Translations under genes and position numbers: made by a program | Shown: positions 54,293-62,991 of the stretch, piece by piece | How the letters are laid out: every line of letters begins with the position of its first letter | Position numbering within the stretch: position 1 is the first letter of the stretch | The notes under the pieces: model-generated | What the model was told of the DNA's origin: nothing | The model's database searches: none | Seen by the model: the letters and a program-made list of their open reading frames with translations, nothing else | Assembly: GCF_029910215.1 (NCBI RefSeq) | Contig: NZ_CP110396.1 | Coordinates: forward strand, 930,001-994,000 | Length of the DNA stretch: 64,000 nt | Source of the DNA: Paraburkholderia sp. D15 | GTDB taxonomy: Bacteria; Pseudomonadota; Gammaproteobacteria; Burkholderiales; Burkholderiaceae | Direction: 5' to 3'

Positions 54293-55204
54293 TCAACTCC
54301 GCCCACGCAATGCGACGAACACCACGCCGCCGATCGCCATCAACCCGCCGCACAAGGTCGAGACACCCGGTCGCTCTCCCGTGAGCCAGGCCGACAAAGC
54401 CGTCGCAACGGCAGGAGTCAGATAAAGAAAATTCGCAGCACGTGCCGCGCCGAAATGGCCAAGCGCAAAAGTCCAGCTCGCGTATCCGAGCGCGGCGGGG
54501 AACACGCCGAGCATCAGCACGGCCGGCAACGTGGAGCGAGATGCGCCCGCGAGCGCATGCAACGCGCCTGGCAACCAGGGTGTCAGCAGAAGCGCACCCG
54601 CCAGCAGCGTGTATGCGGTGCAGGTCAGTGCGCCATAGGTAGGAATCAAGCTCCGCTGCAAGACAAAGTAACTCGCCGAGCACAGTGCAGCAGCAAGAAT
54701 CAGCGTGCTGCCCGCGCCGAGCGTCAGACCTCCGGGCTGCCCGCTCGCAATCACCGCGATGCCCGCCAGACTGGCCAGCGATCCGAGCCATCCCCAACGG
54801 TTGACGCGCTCGCCGAGAAAAATCACGGCCAGCACCGCAGTGAAGATCGGCAACGTGTTGACGATAAAACTGGCTGCACCGGCGGCGACGGTTTTCTCGC
54901 CGCTATTGAGCAACGCGTTATAGAGCGCAATACCAAGAAAACCGCACAGCAGGAAACGTATCGCATCGCGCCACGCGGGCAGTCTCGGCTTCTTCCATGC
55001 GAGCCACACGAACACCAGCAAGACGGCCGTGGCGAAACGCGCCGCCGCCAGTTGCAGCGGCGTCAACCCTTGCAGACCAATGTGGATAAATGGAAAAGCG
55101 GATGCCCACGAGAGAATCGTGAAGGCAACCGCGCTCGAGGCCAGAAGTGAATGTCTGGCATTGCGTGACGCACGCGGTTTCGACATGGAGGACAGTGTAT
55201 TCAT
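54293..55204 (-). CDS. EamA-family (DMT) exporter
   Basis: A 303-residue membrane protein with ten predicted segments arranged as two EamA repeats: the first begins FTILSWASAFPFIHIGLQGL, the second begins LILAAALCSASYFVLQRSLIP. The LGERVNRWGWLGSLASLAGI sequence ends the first repeat. Members export amino acids, nucleosides or drugs. Start 55204 (MNTLSSMSKP) or 55186 (MSKPRAS). It is divergent from the LysR gene at 55268 with only 63 bp between, a typical regulator-exporter pair. Confidence 0.88.
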   Translation of the reverse strand: MNTLSSMSKPRASRNARHSLLASSAVAFTILSWASAFPFIHIGLQGLTPLQLAAARFATAVLLVFVWLAWKKPRLPAWRDAIRFLLCGFLGIALYNALLNSGEKTVAAGAASFIVNTLPIFTAVLAVIFLGERVNRWGWLGSLASLAGIAVIASGQPGGLTLGAGSTLILAAALCSASYFVLQRSLIPTYGALTCTAYTLLAGALLLTPWLPGALHALAGASRSTLPAVLMLGVFPAALGYASWTFALGHFGAARAANFLYLTPAVATALSAWLTGERPGVSTLCGGLMAIGGVVFVALRGRS

Positions 55205-55267
55205 GTGGCAATCTTGCCGCGTCGCGACCTGATAAGCTAGCGCACAGATCAACGTCGTGATGTGACT

Positions 55268-56242
55268 ATGGCTCATACCTCGCCGCGCCGGAATGTCCAA
55301 AACGCCGTTTCAGGCGCGACGGACTCCGCCTCTTCTTCTATCTCGCCGTTGGCAGTTCTCGACGCGCGTCCTCCGCTCGTTAGTCTCGAGACGGTCTGCA
55401 CGGTCGCGCGCAGTGGCTCGCTTCTCGCCGCCGCCGAACTCTCCGGCCTCACGCACGGCGCGATCAGCCGGCGCGTCGCGGCCGTGGAGAACTGGCTCGG
55501 CATGACGCTATTCGACCGTCACGCGCGAGGCGTGCGATTGACGCCGGACGGCCAGCGCTTCGTCAATCAGATCGAGCAGGCATTCGGCATCATCGACAGC
55601 GCGGCGCAGCAGTGGCGCTCGCCGCGCAGTCCACGATCGGTCAAGCTGAGCATGGTCCCCGCGTTCGCCAAACTGTGGTTCTTTGAACGTCAAGCGACGT
55701 TGGAGAGCGAAACACCGGCGCTGCGTATCGAACTGGATATCGATCATCGCAATGTGGACGTCGCGGGAGGTCAAGCCGATCTCGCCATCCGTTATGGCCG
55801 GGGCAATTGGCGTCACCTCGACGTCAAACCGTTCCTGCCGGAAAACCTTTATCCGGTGGCGCATCCCGCGCTCGCCGCACGCCTTATCAAACAGATGCGC
55901 CGGCATGGGGACGCCGCGCTACTCGACGTACCATTGCTGCACGACTCCGATCTCACCGGCTGGCGTGCCTGGTTCGAGCCATCAGGTATGTCACTCAAGC
56001 CACGCGCGCAGGACCGGCGTTTCGAGGATTACGCATTGGTACTCGCCGCCGCCGAGGCAGGTCTGGGCGTGGCGCTCGCGCGCACGCCGGTTGCCGGCGC
56101 TTATCTCGCACGCAGCGATCTTTTGCGCGTCGGACGCCGGGAGGTCGCGTCGCCACTCAGGTATTACTTCGTACATGCGAAGGGGGAAAGCCGGCCCGAG
56201 GTACTGACGTTGATCGAGCGTATGCTGCATTGCGTAACGTAA
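55268..56242 (+). CDS. LysR-family transcriptional regulator
   Basis: A 324-residue LysR protein of the GcvA-like group. After an unusually long N-terminal tail of about 35 residues, the HTH reads LETVCTVARSGSLLAAAELSGL and LFDRHARGVRLTPDGQRF. The effector domain includes DLAIRYGRGNW, typical of GcvA/AmpR-like members. GTG at 55262 is an alternative start. It probably regulates the divergent EamA exporter; ligand unknown. Confidence 0.9.
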   Translation: MAHTSPRRNVQNAVSGATDSASSSISPLAVLDARPPLVSLETVCTVARSGSLLAAAELSGLTHGAISRRVAAVENWLGMTLFDRHARGVRLTPDGQRFVNQIEQAFGIIDSAAQQWRSPRSPRSVKLSMVPAFAKLWFFERQATLESETPALRIELDIDHRNVDVAGGQADLAIRYGRGNWRHLDVKPFLPENLYPVAHPALAARLIKQMRRHGDAALLDVPLLHDSDLTGWRAWFEPSGMSLKPRAQDRRFEDYALVLAAAEAGLGVALARTPVAGAYLARSDLLRVGRREVASPLRYYFVHAKGESRPEVLTLIERMLHCVT

Positions 56243-56384
56243 CGGCACATGGCCTCATTTCGAGGCGCGCAAAAAGATGAAACAATTGTGCAAGACGTGT
56301 CGATTTTCTGGACCCTGCTTCGTCGTTTGAATGGCGGCACATGATTTGCCTCCGCAATACGTTCACATTGACAGGAGATTTGCC

Positions 56385-56858
56385 ATGGCGATTCAAAAGA
56401 TCACGCCTTTTCTCTGGTATGCCACGCAGGCCGAGGAAGCGGCAGCGTTCTACGCGGGAATTTTTCCCGACTCACGCGTGACGCGCGTGACCCCGGTGCC
56501 GAGTGCCGGCGCCACCCGGCTCGTCGAGTTCGTGCTGTGCGGCCAACCCTTCATTGCGATGAGTTCGAGCGGTCCCGACAGCTTCAATCACGCCATCTCG
56601 CTGATGGTCTATTGCGACAGCCAGGAAGAACTCGACCGCTATTGGGACGCGCTTCTCGAAGGTGGGGGCGCCCCTGAAGCATGCGGCTGGCTGAAGGACC
56701 GCTTCGGCGTTTCGTGGCAGATTATCCCGAGCGAACAGATCCAGATGATGGCCGATCCCGATCCGGAAAAAGCGGCGCGCGTCGCCCAGGCCATGATGAA
56801 GATGGTGAAGCTCGACGCCGCCGTATTGAAAGCGGCCTATCTGGGTACAGCAAGCTAA
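56385..56858 (+). CDS. VOC-superfamily (PhnB-like) protein
   Basis: A 157-residue protein of the glyoxalase/bleomycin-resistance fold, PhnB/3-demethylubiquinone-methyltransferase-named group. ITPFLWYATQAEEAAAFYAGIF opens the first beta-alpha-beta unit, and GWLKDRFGVSWQIIP the second. Although often annotated as a methyltransferase, no SAM site is present. Function unknown. ATG at 56385 follows ACAGGAGATTTGCC. Confidence 0.88.
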   Translation: MAIQKITPFLWYATQAEEAAAFYAGIFPDSRVTRVTPVPSAGATRLVEFVLCGQPFIAMSSSGPDSFNHAISLMVYCDSQEELDRYWDALLEGGGAPEACGWLKDRFGVSWQIIPSEQIQMMADPDPEKAARVAQAMMKMVKLDAAVLKAAYLGTAS

Positions 56859-56911
56859 TACTCGGTCATTACGCGCACGCATTCGCGGGAATCCGTGGGT
56901 TTTTCCCGAGA

Positions 56912-58147
56912 TCACCCGATTGCGCGCCGCGCCATCGAGCGCCGGTATTGACGCGTGCGGCACGCGTTGGCGCTCTGCTGCAAAATCAGCGCGCGCAGCG
57001 GTGAGACCGTCGGATTGGTGGTGCGTCCGAGGCTGAGTTTGCCTAGCTGGAATTTGACGGCCGCCATGTTGGCGAGCGATGCCAGCGCCTTGTTCTTCCA
57101 GGTGATCGGTGCGAGTTCGGGGACCACGTCCTTACCTGCCTGCCACGCTCTCGGCAAGTTGGGATCGATGGCGAGAGCCGTACCGATCCCGACCATCTCC
57201 ACGCCGCTTTTCACCACCTGCTCGGCAACCTGGCGACGACGGACGCCGCCCGTGACCATGACCGGCATCGCGGCGATCTTGCGGATTTCGCGGGCGAATT
57301 CCACAAAGTAGGCTTCGCGGGCCAGCGTGCGGCCATCACGAGCTTCGCCCTGCATGGCAGGCGCTTCGTAGCTGCCGCCCGAAAGTTCGACCAGGTCGAC
57401 GCTCAGGCCGTTGAGCAGTTGCACCACCTGTTTCGCGTCGTCGGCCGTGAAACCACCGCGCTGGAAGTCGGCGGAATTGAGTTTCACCGCCACCGAGAAC
57501 TCGGGCGATACCACGGCGCGCACCGCCTTGATGATCTCCAGCAGCAGACGCGCGCGATTCTCCAATGAACCGCCCCACTCGTCCGTTCTGCGGTTCGTCA
57601 GCGGAGACAGAAACTGACTCAGCAGATAACCGTGAGCCGCGTGAATTTCGACGCCGGAAAAACCGGCCTGTTCGCCGAGTCGCGCGGTGCGGGCGAAACG
57701 CACGATGACGTCGTCGATGATTTCACGCGTCATTGCTTGCGGCGTGTCGAAGTGTTTCGACATCCTGCCCAGATCGAGCGGAATCGCCGAAGGCGCCCAG
57801 GTGGGTTGCCCGAGATTGGCGCGCATCTGTCGTCCGGGATGATTGATCTGCAGCCAGAACTGAGCGCCTTTCGCCCGGCCGGTCCGCGCCCAGCGGCTAA
57901 ATTTCTCCAACTGTGCGTCGTCTTCCAGCACGACGCCGCCGGGACCCGTCATCGCCCGGCTGTCGACCATCACGTTGCCCGTGATCAGTAGACCCGCGCC
58001 GCCTTCCGCCCAGGCTGCGTAGAGACGCATTAACTTTTCCGACGGTGCCTGATCGGCGTCCGCCATGTTTTCTTCCATGGCAGCTTTTGCAATGCGGTTC
58101 GGAATGATCGAACCATTGGGGAGAAGCAGTGTGTCGAACACGTTCAT
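56912..58147 (-). CDS. Old Yellow Enzyme-family NADH:flavin oxidoreductase
   Basis: A 411-residue FMN enzyme of the OYE/2,4-dienoyl-CoA reductase-like TIM-barrel family. Visible motifs: PNRIAKAAMEE at the N terminus, QINHPGRQ (FMN/substrate Gln and His), GVEIHAAHGYLLSQFLSP with the substrate-binding His-Ala-Ala-His, and GSLENRARLLLEII. It reduces activated C=C bonds. The C-terminal tail after residue 380 is basic and non-family. It is divergent from the saccharopine-dehydrogenase-like gene, and its promoter has a 19-bp spacer with a palindrome, pointing to control by the MerR protein encoded at 59705. Confidence 0.9.
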   Translation of the reverse strand: MNVFDTLLLPNGSIIPNRIAKAAMEENMADADQAPSEKLMRLYAAWAEGGAGLLITGNVMVDSRAMTGPGGVVLEDDAQLEKFSRWARTGRAKGAQFWLQINHPGRQMRANLGQPTWAPSAIPLDLGRMSKHFDTPQAMTREIIDDVIVRFARTARLGEQAGFSGVEIHAAHGYLLSQFLSPLTNRRTDEWGGSLENRARLLLEIIKAVRAVVSPEFSVAVKLNSADFQRGGFTADDAKQVVQLLNGLSVDLVELSGGSYEAPAMQGEARDGRTLAREAYFVEFAREIRKIAAMPVMVTGGVRRRQVAEQVVKSGVEMVGIGTALAIDPNLPRAWQAGKDVVPELAPITWKNKALASLANMAAVKFQLGKLSLGRTTNPTVSPLRALILQQSANACRTRQYRRSMARRAIG

Positions 58148-58176
58148 GGCAAGTACCTCGATTGATCGTGTCACAC

Positions 58177-58207
58177 ACTCTAAGTTTGAAGTTAAGTTCA
58201 ATGTCAA
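58177..58207 (-). promoter_or_regulatory. MerR-type promoter of the OYE gene
   Basis: Reading leftwards: -35 TTGACA (58207-58202), a 19-bp spacer containing TTGAA-N6-TTCAA symmetry, and -10 TAGAGT (58182-58177), 30 bp upstream of the start codon. The overlong 19-bp spacer with an internal palindrome is the hallmark of MerR-activated promoters. Confidence 0.75.
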
Positions 58208-58295
58208 GCGCGTCACGATGGGGCTCGCTGCCTAAGGTAAACCCTCGCTTCACGCGCCGATGAGAAGCATGGAATCGCCTTTCGCGAATCAATGC

Positions 58296-58326
58296 TTGAC
58301 CTTAAAGTTGAGTTCAACCTTAAAGT
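58296..58326 (+). promoter_or_regulatory. MerR-type promoter of the saccharopine-dehydrogenase-like gene
   Basis: -35 TTGACC (58296-58301), a 19-bp spacer with the near-palindrome GTTGAGTTCAAC (58307-58318), and -10 TAAAGT (58321-58326), 63 bp before the ATG. It mirrors the promoter of the divergent OYE gene. Confidence 0.75.
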
Positions 58327-58389
58327 ATGTTTCGCGGGCACTGTCCAGGTAAACAGGCGTCTGCGCAAACCTCGCCAATAAAGGATCTT

Positions 58390-59634
58390 ATGAACGCTCC
58401 GGACTATGACCTCGTCGTGTTTGGCGCCACCAGCTTTGTCGGGCAGATTCTTACCCGCTACCTGGTCGAGTATCTGTCGGCACACACGGAAACGATGCGA
58501 TGGGCCCTTGCCGGCCGATCCGAAAGCAAACTCACGAGCCTGAAGCGCTCGTTAGGGCCCGCGGGGCAGAATGTGCCGGTCATCGTGGCCGACGCGGAGA
58601 ACGAAAGCCAGTTGCGCTCCATGTGCGAGCAGACTCGCGTGGTCGTTTCCACGGTCGGTCCCTATGCGTTGTATGGCGAGCCCTTGATCAAGGTTTGCGC
58701 TGAAACCGGCACGGACTATTGCGACCTCACCGGCGAGACGCCCTGGATCAAACGGATGATCGAGAAGTACGAGCCCACTGCCAGACAGTCCGGCGCCCGC
58801 ATCGTTCACTGCTGCGGATTCGATTCGGTACCGTCCGACATGGGCGTCTACTTTCTTCAGCAACATGCGCGAAACGAATGGGGCGTACCGGCCACCCGCA
58901 TCAAGATGCGCGTGAAGACGCTTAAAGGGGGCGTGTCGGGCGGCACCGTCGCTAGCATGATCAACATCGTCAAGGAAGCGGCAGCGGATGCCGCATTGCG
59001 TAAATCGCTGGCGAATCCTTATGCGCTGTGTCCGCCGGATCACGGCTTCACGGCGCGCCAACACGCGGTCAAGGCGGCCCGCTTCGATCCGGATTTCAGC
59101 GGCTGGATCGCGCCGTTCGTGATGGCCGCCGTCAACGAGCGCGTCGTGCATCGCTCCAATGCGCTGGCCGCCAATGCGTACGGCGGCCAGTTCCTCTACG
59201 ACGAAGCGATGTTGACCGGGTCCGGTTTCAGAGGTCGCGTGAATGCCGTGACCGTCGTGGCCGGTCTTGGCGCGTTCATGCTGGGGATCGTGATTGGGCC
59301 CGTGCGTGCCGCCATGGAACGCTTCCTGTTGCCCAAACCGAGCGAGGGCCCCAGCCCCGAGGCACAACTGGCCGGGCGCTACGATCTTCGCTTCTTCGGC
59401 AAAGCTGACGACGGCCGCACGCTGCGCGTGAAAGTGACCGGCGACCGCGATCCGGGCTACGGCTCGACGGGCAAGATACTCGGCCAGGCAGCGGTCAGTC
59501 TGGCGCTGGACCACGTCAGGGACGGCATGAAAGTGGGACGCGCCGGCGGCTTCTGGACACCGGCCACGCTATTCGACGATCGCTTTATCGCGCGTCTCGT
59601 CCAGCACGCCGGCATGCGCTTCGAGCGGGTGTAA
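58390..59634 (+). CDS. Saccharopine dehydrogenase-like (trans-acting enoyl reductase type) protein
   Basis: A 414-residue protein with an N-terminal Rossmann fold (VVFGATSFVGQILTRYL) and ALAGRSESKL, CCGFDSVPSD and ETPWIKRM segments typical of the saccharopine-dehydrogenase/trans-acting enoyl reductase group. A hydrophobic stretch near residues 295-312 (VVAGLGAFMLGIVIGPV) may touch the membrane. True saccharopine dehydrogenase activity is unlikely. ATG at 58390 follows AAAGGATCTT. It probably shares a MerR regulator with the divergent OYE, and both reduce or process unsaturated compounds. Confidence 0.87.
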   Translation: MNAPDYDLVVFGATSFVGQILTRYLVEYLSAHTETMRWALAGRSESKLTSLKRSLGPAGQNVPVIVADAENESQLRSMCEQTRVVVSTVGPYALYGEPLIKVCAETGTDYCDLTGETPWIKRMIEKYEPTARQSGARIVHCCGFDSVPSDMGVYFLQQHARNEWGVPATRIKMRVKTLKGGVSGGTVASMINIVKEAAADAALRKSLANPYALCPPDHGFTARQHAVKAARFDPDFSGWIAPFVMAAVNERVVHRSNALAANAYGGQFLYDEAMLTGSGFRGRVNAVTVVAGLGAFMLGIVIGPVRAAMERFLLPKPSEGPSPEAQLAGRYDLRFFGKADDGRTLRVKVTGDRDPGYGSTGKILGQAAVSLALDHVRDGMKVGRAGGFWTPATLFDDRFIARLVQHAGMRFERV

Positions 59635-59704
59635 AGAAAATGCCGGCGAATGCACGCGCAACAATTCAATGCGATTCGATAGTCACAATGGGAGTCTCGG
59701 GAAC

Positions 59705-60196
59705 ATGAAGATCGGCGAACTCTCGGAACGCACCGGCTTGACCGCGTCGCGAATCCGCTTTTACGAGCGTATCGGTCTGCTGAAGACGGTTCAGCGCGAA
59801 CCGAACGGCTACCGGAGCTATCCCGCCGAAACCGTGCTGGTGCTCGACCTGGTCGCCAACGCGCAGAAGGCCGGTTTCAGTCTCGAAGAAATCACCGCGT
59901 TGATGCCGCCCGACCCGGCCAATTGGGCGCATGGCGCACTGCTGGAAACGCTGCGATTGAAGGTTCAGGAAATCGAGGCACTCGAAGCGCGTCTCGCACA
60001 GAGTAAGACACATATCGTTTCGTTGATCGCCGAAATCGAAGCCAAGCCCGCGGAGATCGATTGCAAGACCAATGCGAAGCGCGTGCTGTCGCGCATGCAA
60101 CGAGGCGAAATCGCAAGTCCGGCGCTTGCCTCCGGCGACGTGAAGATACTCGGTAAATCACGCGCCCGGCGGCCGGCCGGCTCTCGACAGAGATAA
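59705..60196 (+). CDS. MerR-family transcriptional regulator
   Basis: A 163-residue MerR protein: KIGELSERTGLTASRIRFYERIGLL is the N-terminal winged helix, EPNGYRSYP the wing and AGFSLEEITALM the next helix, followed by a coiled-coil (ETLRLKVQEIEALEARLAQS). The basic tail RARRPAGSRQR is extra. It has a single Cys in the effector part, so a metal or [2Fe-2S] sensor is not evident; an organic ligand is more likely. It lies 70 bp after the reductase gene and is the natural activator of the two divergent 19-bp-spacer promoters. Confidence 0.9.
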   Translation: MKIGELSERTGLTASRIRFYERIGLLKTVQREPNGYRSYPAETVLVLDLVANAQKAGFSLEEITALMPPDPANWAHGALLETLRLKVQEIEALEARLAQSKTHIVSLIAEIEAKPAEIDCKTNAKRVLSRMQRGEIASPALASGDVKILGKSRARRPAGSRQR

Positions 60197-60275
60197 GGAG
60201 CCGTTGCGAGAAAGCGCTACTTTCAGCGTCGGACCCATTAGAATCATCAGCCATTCCAATGAACGACCCGACGCC

Positions 60276-61652
60276 GTGAAGTCCACGATCCTTGCGCTTC
60301 TCCTTGCATTCCCTTTTCTCGCCGCGACGGTTCCGGCCAGCGCCGCCACCGGGCTACTCGAACCCGGCATCTATAAGCTCGACCCGAGTGGCTACCTCGA
60401 TGCGCCGAACGCGCAACCAGCAAGCTACGGCGAACGCGACGAAGACAAGTTCGAGCGCGCGATGCCGCCAACGGCCAAGGTCACTTACGCCGTCGTCACG
60501 CGTGATCCGGATCGCACGCAAAACCGCGTGCTGTTCCTCGTCGACAAGGACTATCACTACGACGTCAACAGCCCAAACAAGCTCTGCCCGGCCTATGCGT
60601 TTCCCGACTGGAACGAGTACTCCGAATCGCAGCCTTTCTGTCGAACCAACATTTCCGGCGACGAAGCGGCATTCAAATGGACGGCGAATGCATTCACGGT
60701 CAGTTGGGGCACAGACCGGAAGTACCTGCGAACGGAAAGCACGCCGCCGCAACGCAAGGCGACGCCGGCAGAAGCCGCAACCTGCACCGCCACGCCGAGT
60801 TGCGCCGACGCCGTTTTCGGCAGCTCGCATCCGTGGTACGAGATTACGCATCACAGCGACCGCTTCGAACTCGCGACGCCGCGTGACTACCAGGGCATGC
60901 TGTATCTGACCAAAAGCGTGCCATTTTTCTCGGACAACCAGCGCAGCGCGTCACACACCGATCTGGCTGCCGGCAGCTACGTCGCAGTCGTCTCAGCCGG
61001 TTCGCAATGGGATCAGGTCGAGCGCTTCGACGGGAACGGCACCCCTACGCGCGGCTGGATCGATCGCGACGATCTCGAAGATCTCAAATGGGTCGATCAG
61101 CAGGCGGCAACAAAACAGTTCCGCTTTCGCGTCGCCTTTGCTGCTTCGGAAGGCGATGCCGACTCCGTCGTGCCGGTCGCCATCGAAGTACTCGATCGCG
61201 TCAGCGACACACGCGTGCAAGTGATCCGCGACTTCTACACCGACATATCGACGAGCGATACCGCTACGAGTCTCGAACTCGTCGACGCCAATTTCGACGG
61301 CTACCCCGATCTGACGATCGCTGGCACTTCGGGCGGCGCAGGTCCGAACAGTACATCCAATTTCTTTCTCTTCGATCCGAAGACGAAGCGTTTCGTGTTC
61401 GACAAGACCCTGTCCGACATGTCGCAGATCGATATAGATGTGCGTCACAAGCTCATTACATCGGCGCAACGCAATAGTTGCTGCAGCCATTCGTCGCAAA
61501 CCTTCCACTATGAAGGCGGCAAGCTGGTGGAGATTGCCAACTGGGACGAAAGCCTGTCCGCCGACGGGAAGTGGCTCGAGACGACCGTCGGGAAATTCAG
61601 CAACGGCCAGATGCGCTATCGTGTCACGCGCAAGCGAGCCGAGTTGAATTGA
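60276..61652 (+). CDS. Secreted XAC2610-like protein with Ca-binding-type loop
   Basis: A 458-residue precursor. GTG at 60276 starts a good signal peptide (VKSTILALLLAFPFLAAT, cleaved near ASA). The C-terminal part has VDANFDGYPDLTIAG, a D-x-N-x-D-G-x-x-D loop like calcium-binding FG-GAP repeats, followed by GGAGPNSTSNFFLFDP, which matches the XAC2610-related protein family. The founding member inhibits a peptidoglycan-hydrolase effector of a type IV killing system; other members are uncharacterised. Paired cysteines occur (CPAYAFP, FCRTN, CTATPSC, NSCCSH). No effector gene is adjacent. A TTG at 60204 is the only longer start. Confidence 0.72.
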   Translation: MKSTILALLLAFPFLAATVPASAATGLLEPGIYKLDPSGYLDAPNAQPASYGERDEDKFERAMPPTAKVTYAVVTRDPDRTQNRVLFLVDKDYHYDVNSPNKLCPAYAFPDWNEYSESQPFCRTNISGDEAAFKWTANAFTVSWGTDRKYLRTESTPPQRKATPAEAATCTATPSCADAVFGSSHPWYEITHHSDRFELATPRDYQGMLYLTKSVPFFSDNQRSASHTDLAAGSYVAVVSAGSQWDQVERFDGNGTPTRGWIDRDDLEDLKWVDQQAATKQFRFRVAFAASEGDADSVVPVAIEVLDRVSDTRVQVIRDFYTDISTSDTATSLELVDANFDGYPDLTIAGTSGGAGPNSTSNFFLFDPKTKRFVFDKTLSDMSQIDIDVRHKLITSAQRNSCCSHSSQTFHYEGGKLVEIANWDESLSADGKWLETTVGKFSNGQMRYRVTRKRAELN

Positions 61653-61716
61653 GCATTCTCACGAATGGTCGCCGTCATCTCATGATCGGATGCTCCACAT
61701 AGAGCGGCGATCCGGG

Positions 61717-62133
61717 TTAGGCTTCATGCACGGTATTGTGTCGAGGCGTAATCACCATGAGTACCGACGGCTCGTGCACGATCAGCCGATGCCACGTCAT
61801 CGCCGGCACCACGAACGCCGCATGCGGCGATAGGCGCGTCAAGCCGCTCGCCTCTCCATCACGAAGCTCTACCGACATCGAACCGTCGGCGACGACGAGC
61901 AGTTCGTCGCCCTCGGGGTGCATTTCCCAAACCGGGTAATGCACATCGTTCGAGTCGTTCACGCGATAAAGCGCGAGCATGCGACCATCCATCAAGGCCA
62001 GGTCGTTGCCCGCATTCAGCTTCGCGGCGGCAATCTTCGTATAGGGGTTCATGCTTCCGTCTCGTGCAAGCAGAACACACATGTCCTTCAGGTCCAGCGC
62101 TGACGAGATCTCGTCACGGTTATGCAGGTTCAT
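61717..62133 (-). CDS. Cupin-domain protein
   Basis: A 138-residue small cupin. WEMHPEGDELLVVADGSM is cupin motif 1 (His, Glu present), and FVVPAMTWHRLIV is motif 2 with its His, so metal binding is likely. The enzyme or binding role is unknown. It is divergent from the frameshifted tetR gene, whose product would be the natural regulator. The start at 62133 follows GAGGAGCTACCG. Confidence 0.85.
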   Translation of the reverse strand: MNLHNRDEISSALDLKDMCVLLARDGSMNPYTKIAAAKLNAGNDLALMDGRMLALYRVNDSNDVHYPVWEMHPEGDELLVVADGSMSVELRDGEASGLTRLSPHAAFVVPAMTWHRLIVHEPSVLMVITPRHNTVHEA

Positions 62134-62296
62134 CGGTAGCTCCTCATCGGAATGGGTTGTTGCGGGATTCGAATACGCAGTACATTCATCGCAGGGATGT
62201 CGCCGTTACGACGCCCATCGATTGCGTCCTTCGAATATCGGACAAATCGGTCTCGCTGACTATTCGCTTTTCTCGCGCACGCTTATCGGGTGGCAA

Positions 62297-62912
62297 ATGG
62301 ACGTAAACCCACGGAAATCGCCGCGTCAGGCCCGTGCGAAGGTCACGGTCGACGCAATCGTCGAGGCAACTATTCAGGTTTTGCTCGACGAAGGTTACGA
62401 AAGCTTCACGACGGCGCGCGTCGCCGACCCGCGCAGGTGTCAGCATCGGCACGCTGTACCAGTACTACCCGAACAAGGCGGCGCTGGCCGTCGCGGTAGT
62501 AGAGCGAAGCTGCGAGGAATTCTTGACCGCGTTCGGCAACGCGCTGGACACGCAGCGCTGTCCGTCATTGGACGATTGCATTCGCGCGTTGGTGGACCTC
62601 GCATTTGCGCCGGATCACGTGACGCCGGAACGCCATCGCTGCGTGATCGAACTCGCACCGCGACTTGGCGTGGCGGATCGCCCCGAAGTCGTGAGGCAAG
62701 CCACGGTCGGAATCATCGAAGCGGCGCTGGGGAGATATCCCGCGGACATCGCGCCGGAGATCGATCTCGCCACGGCGTCGATATTGATTGCCACAACACT
62801 CGAGGCACTCGCCCACCGTGCAGTGCAAATGCAGGCGACTCGATCGCAGATCGAATCGCTTGCGATGGAAACCACGCGGCTCGTCACACGCTATCTCACG
62901 CCACGCAATTAG
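62297..62912 (+). pseudogene. TetR-family regulator with a one-base frameshift
   Basis: Two overlapping frames together encode a normal 204-residue TetR protein. The first (MDVNPRKSPRQARAKVTVD, then DEGYESFTTARVAD) covers the first half of the helix-turn-helix; the second begins RAGVSIGTLYQYYPNKAALAVAV and runs through the ligand domain to YLTPRN. The join needs removal of one C from the CCC run at 62428-62430, after which the motif reads VADRAGVSIGTLYQYYPNK. Either a recent inactivating mutation or a sequencing error. The neighbouring divergent cupin gene would lose its regulator if real. Confidence 0.88.
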
Positions 62913-62926
62913 TCAGGCACGTGACC

Positions 62927-62960
62927 TTCGTTCCCGCGCATGACATCGCGCGGCAACGAA
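62927..62960. terminator. Bidirectional terminator hairpin
   Basis: TTCGTT-C-CCGCGC (62927-62939) pairs with GCGCGG-C-AACGAA (62948-62960), 12 bp with one central C-C mismatch and an 8-base loop, in the 79 bp between convergent tetR and tannase-family genes. Confidence 0.7.
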
Positions 62961-62991
62961 GAGTACGTCACGACCGCGTTACATCAACACG

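Noticed and set aside
56886..56908. A CGGGAA/TTCCCG hairpin between the VOC and OYE genes
   Set aside because: Stem of only 6 bp with an 11-base loop; too weak to call a terminator.
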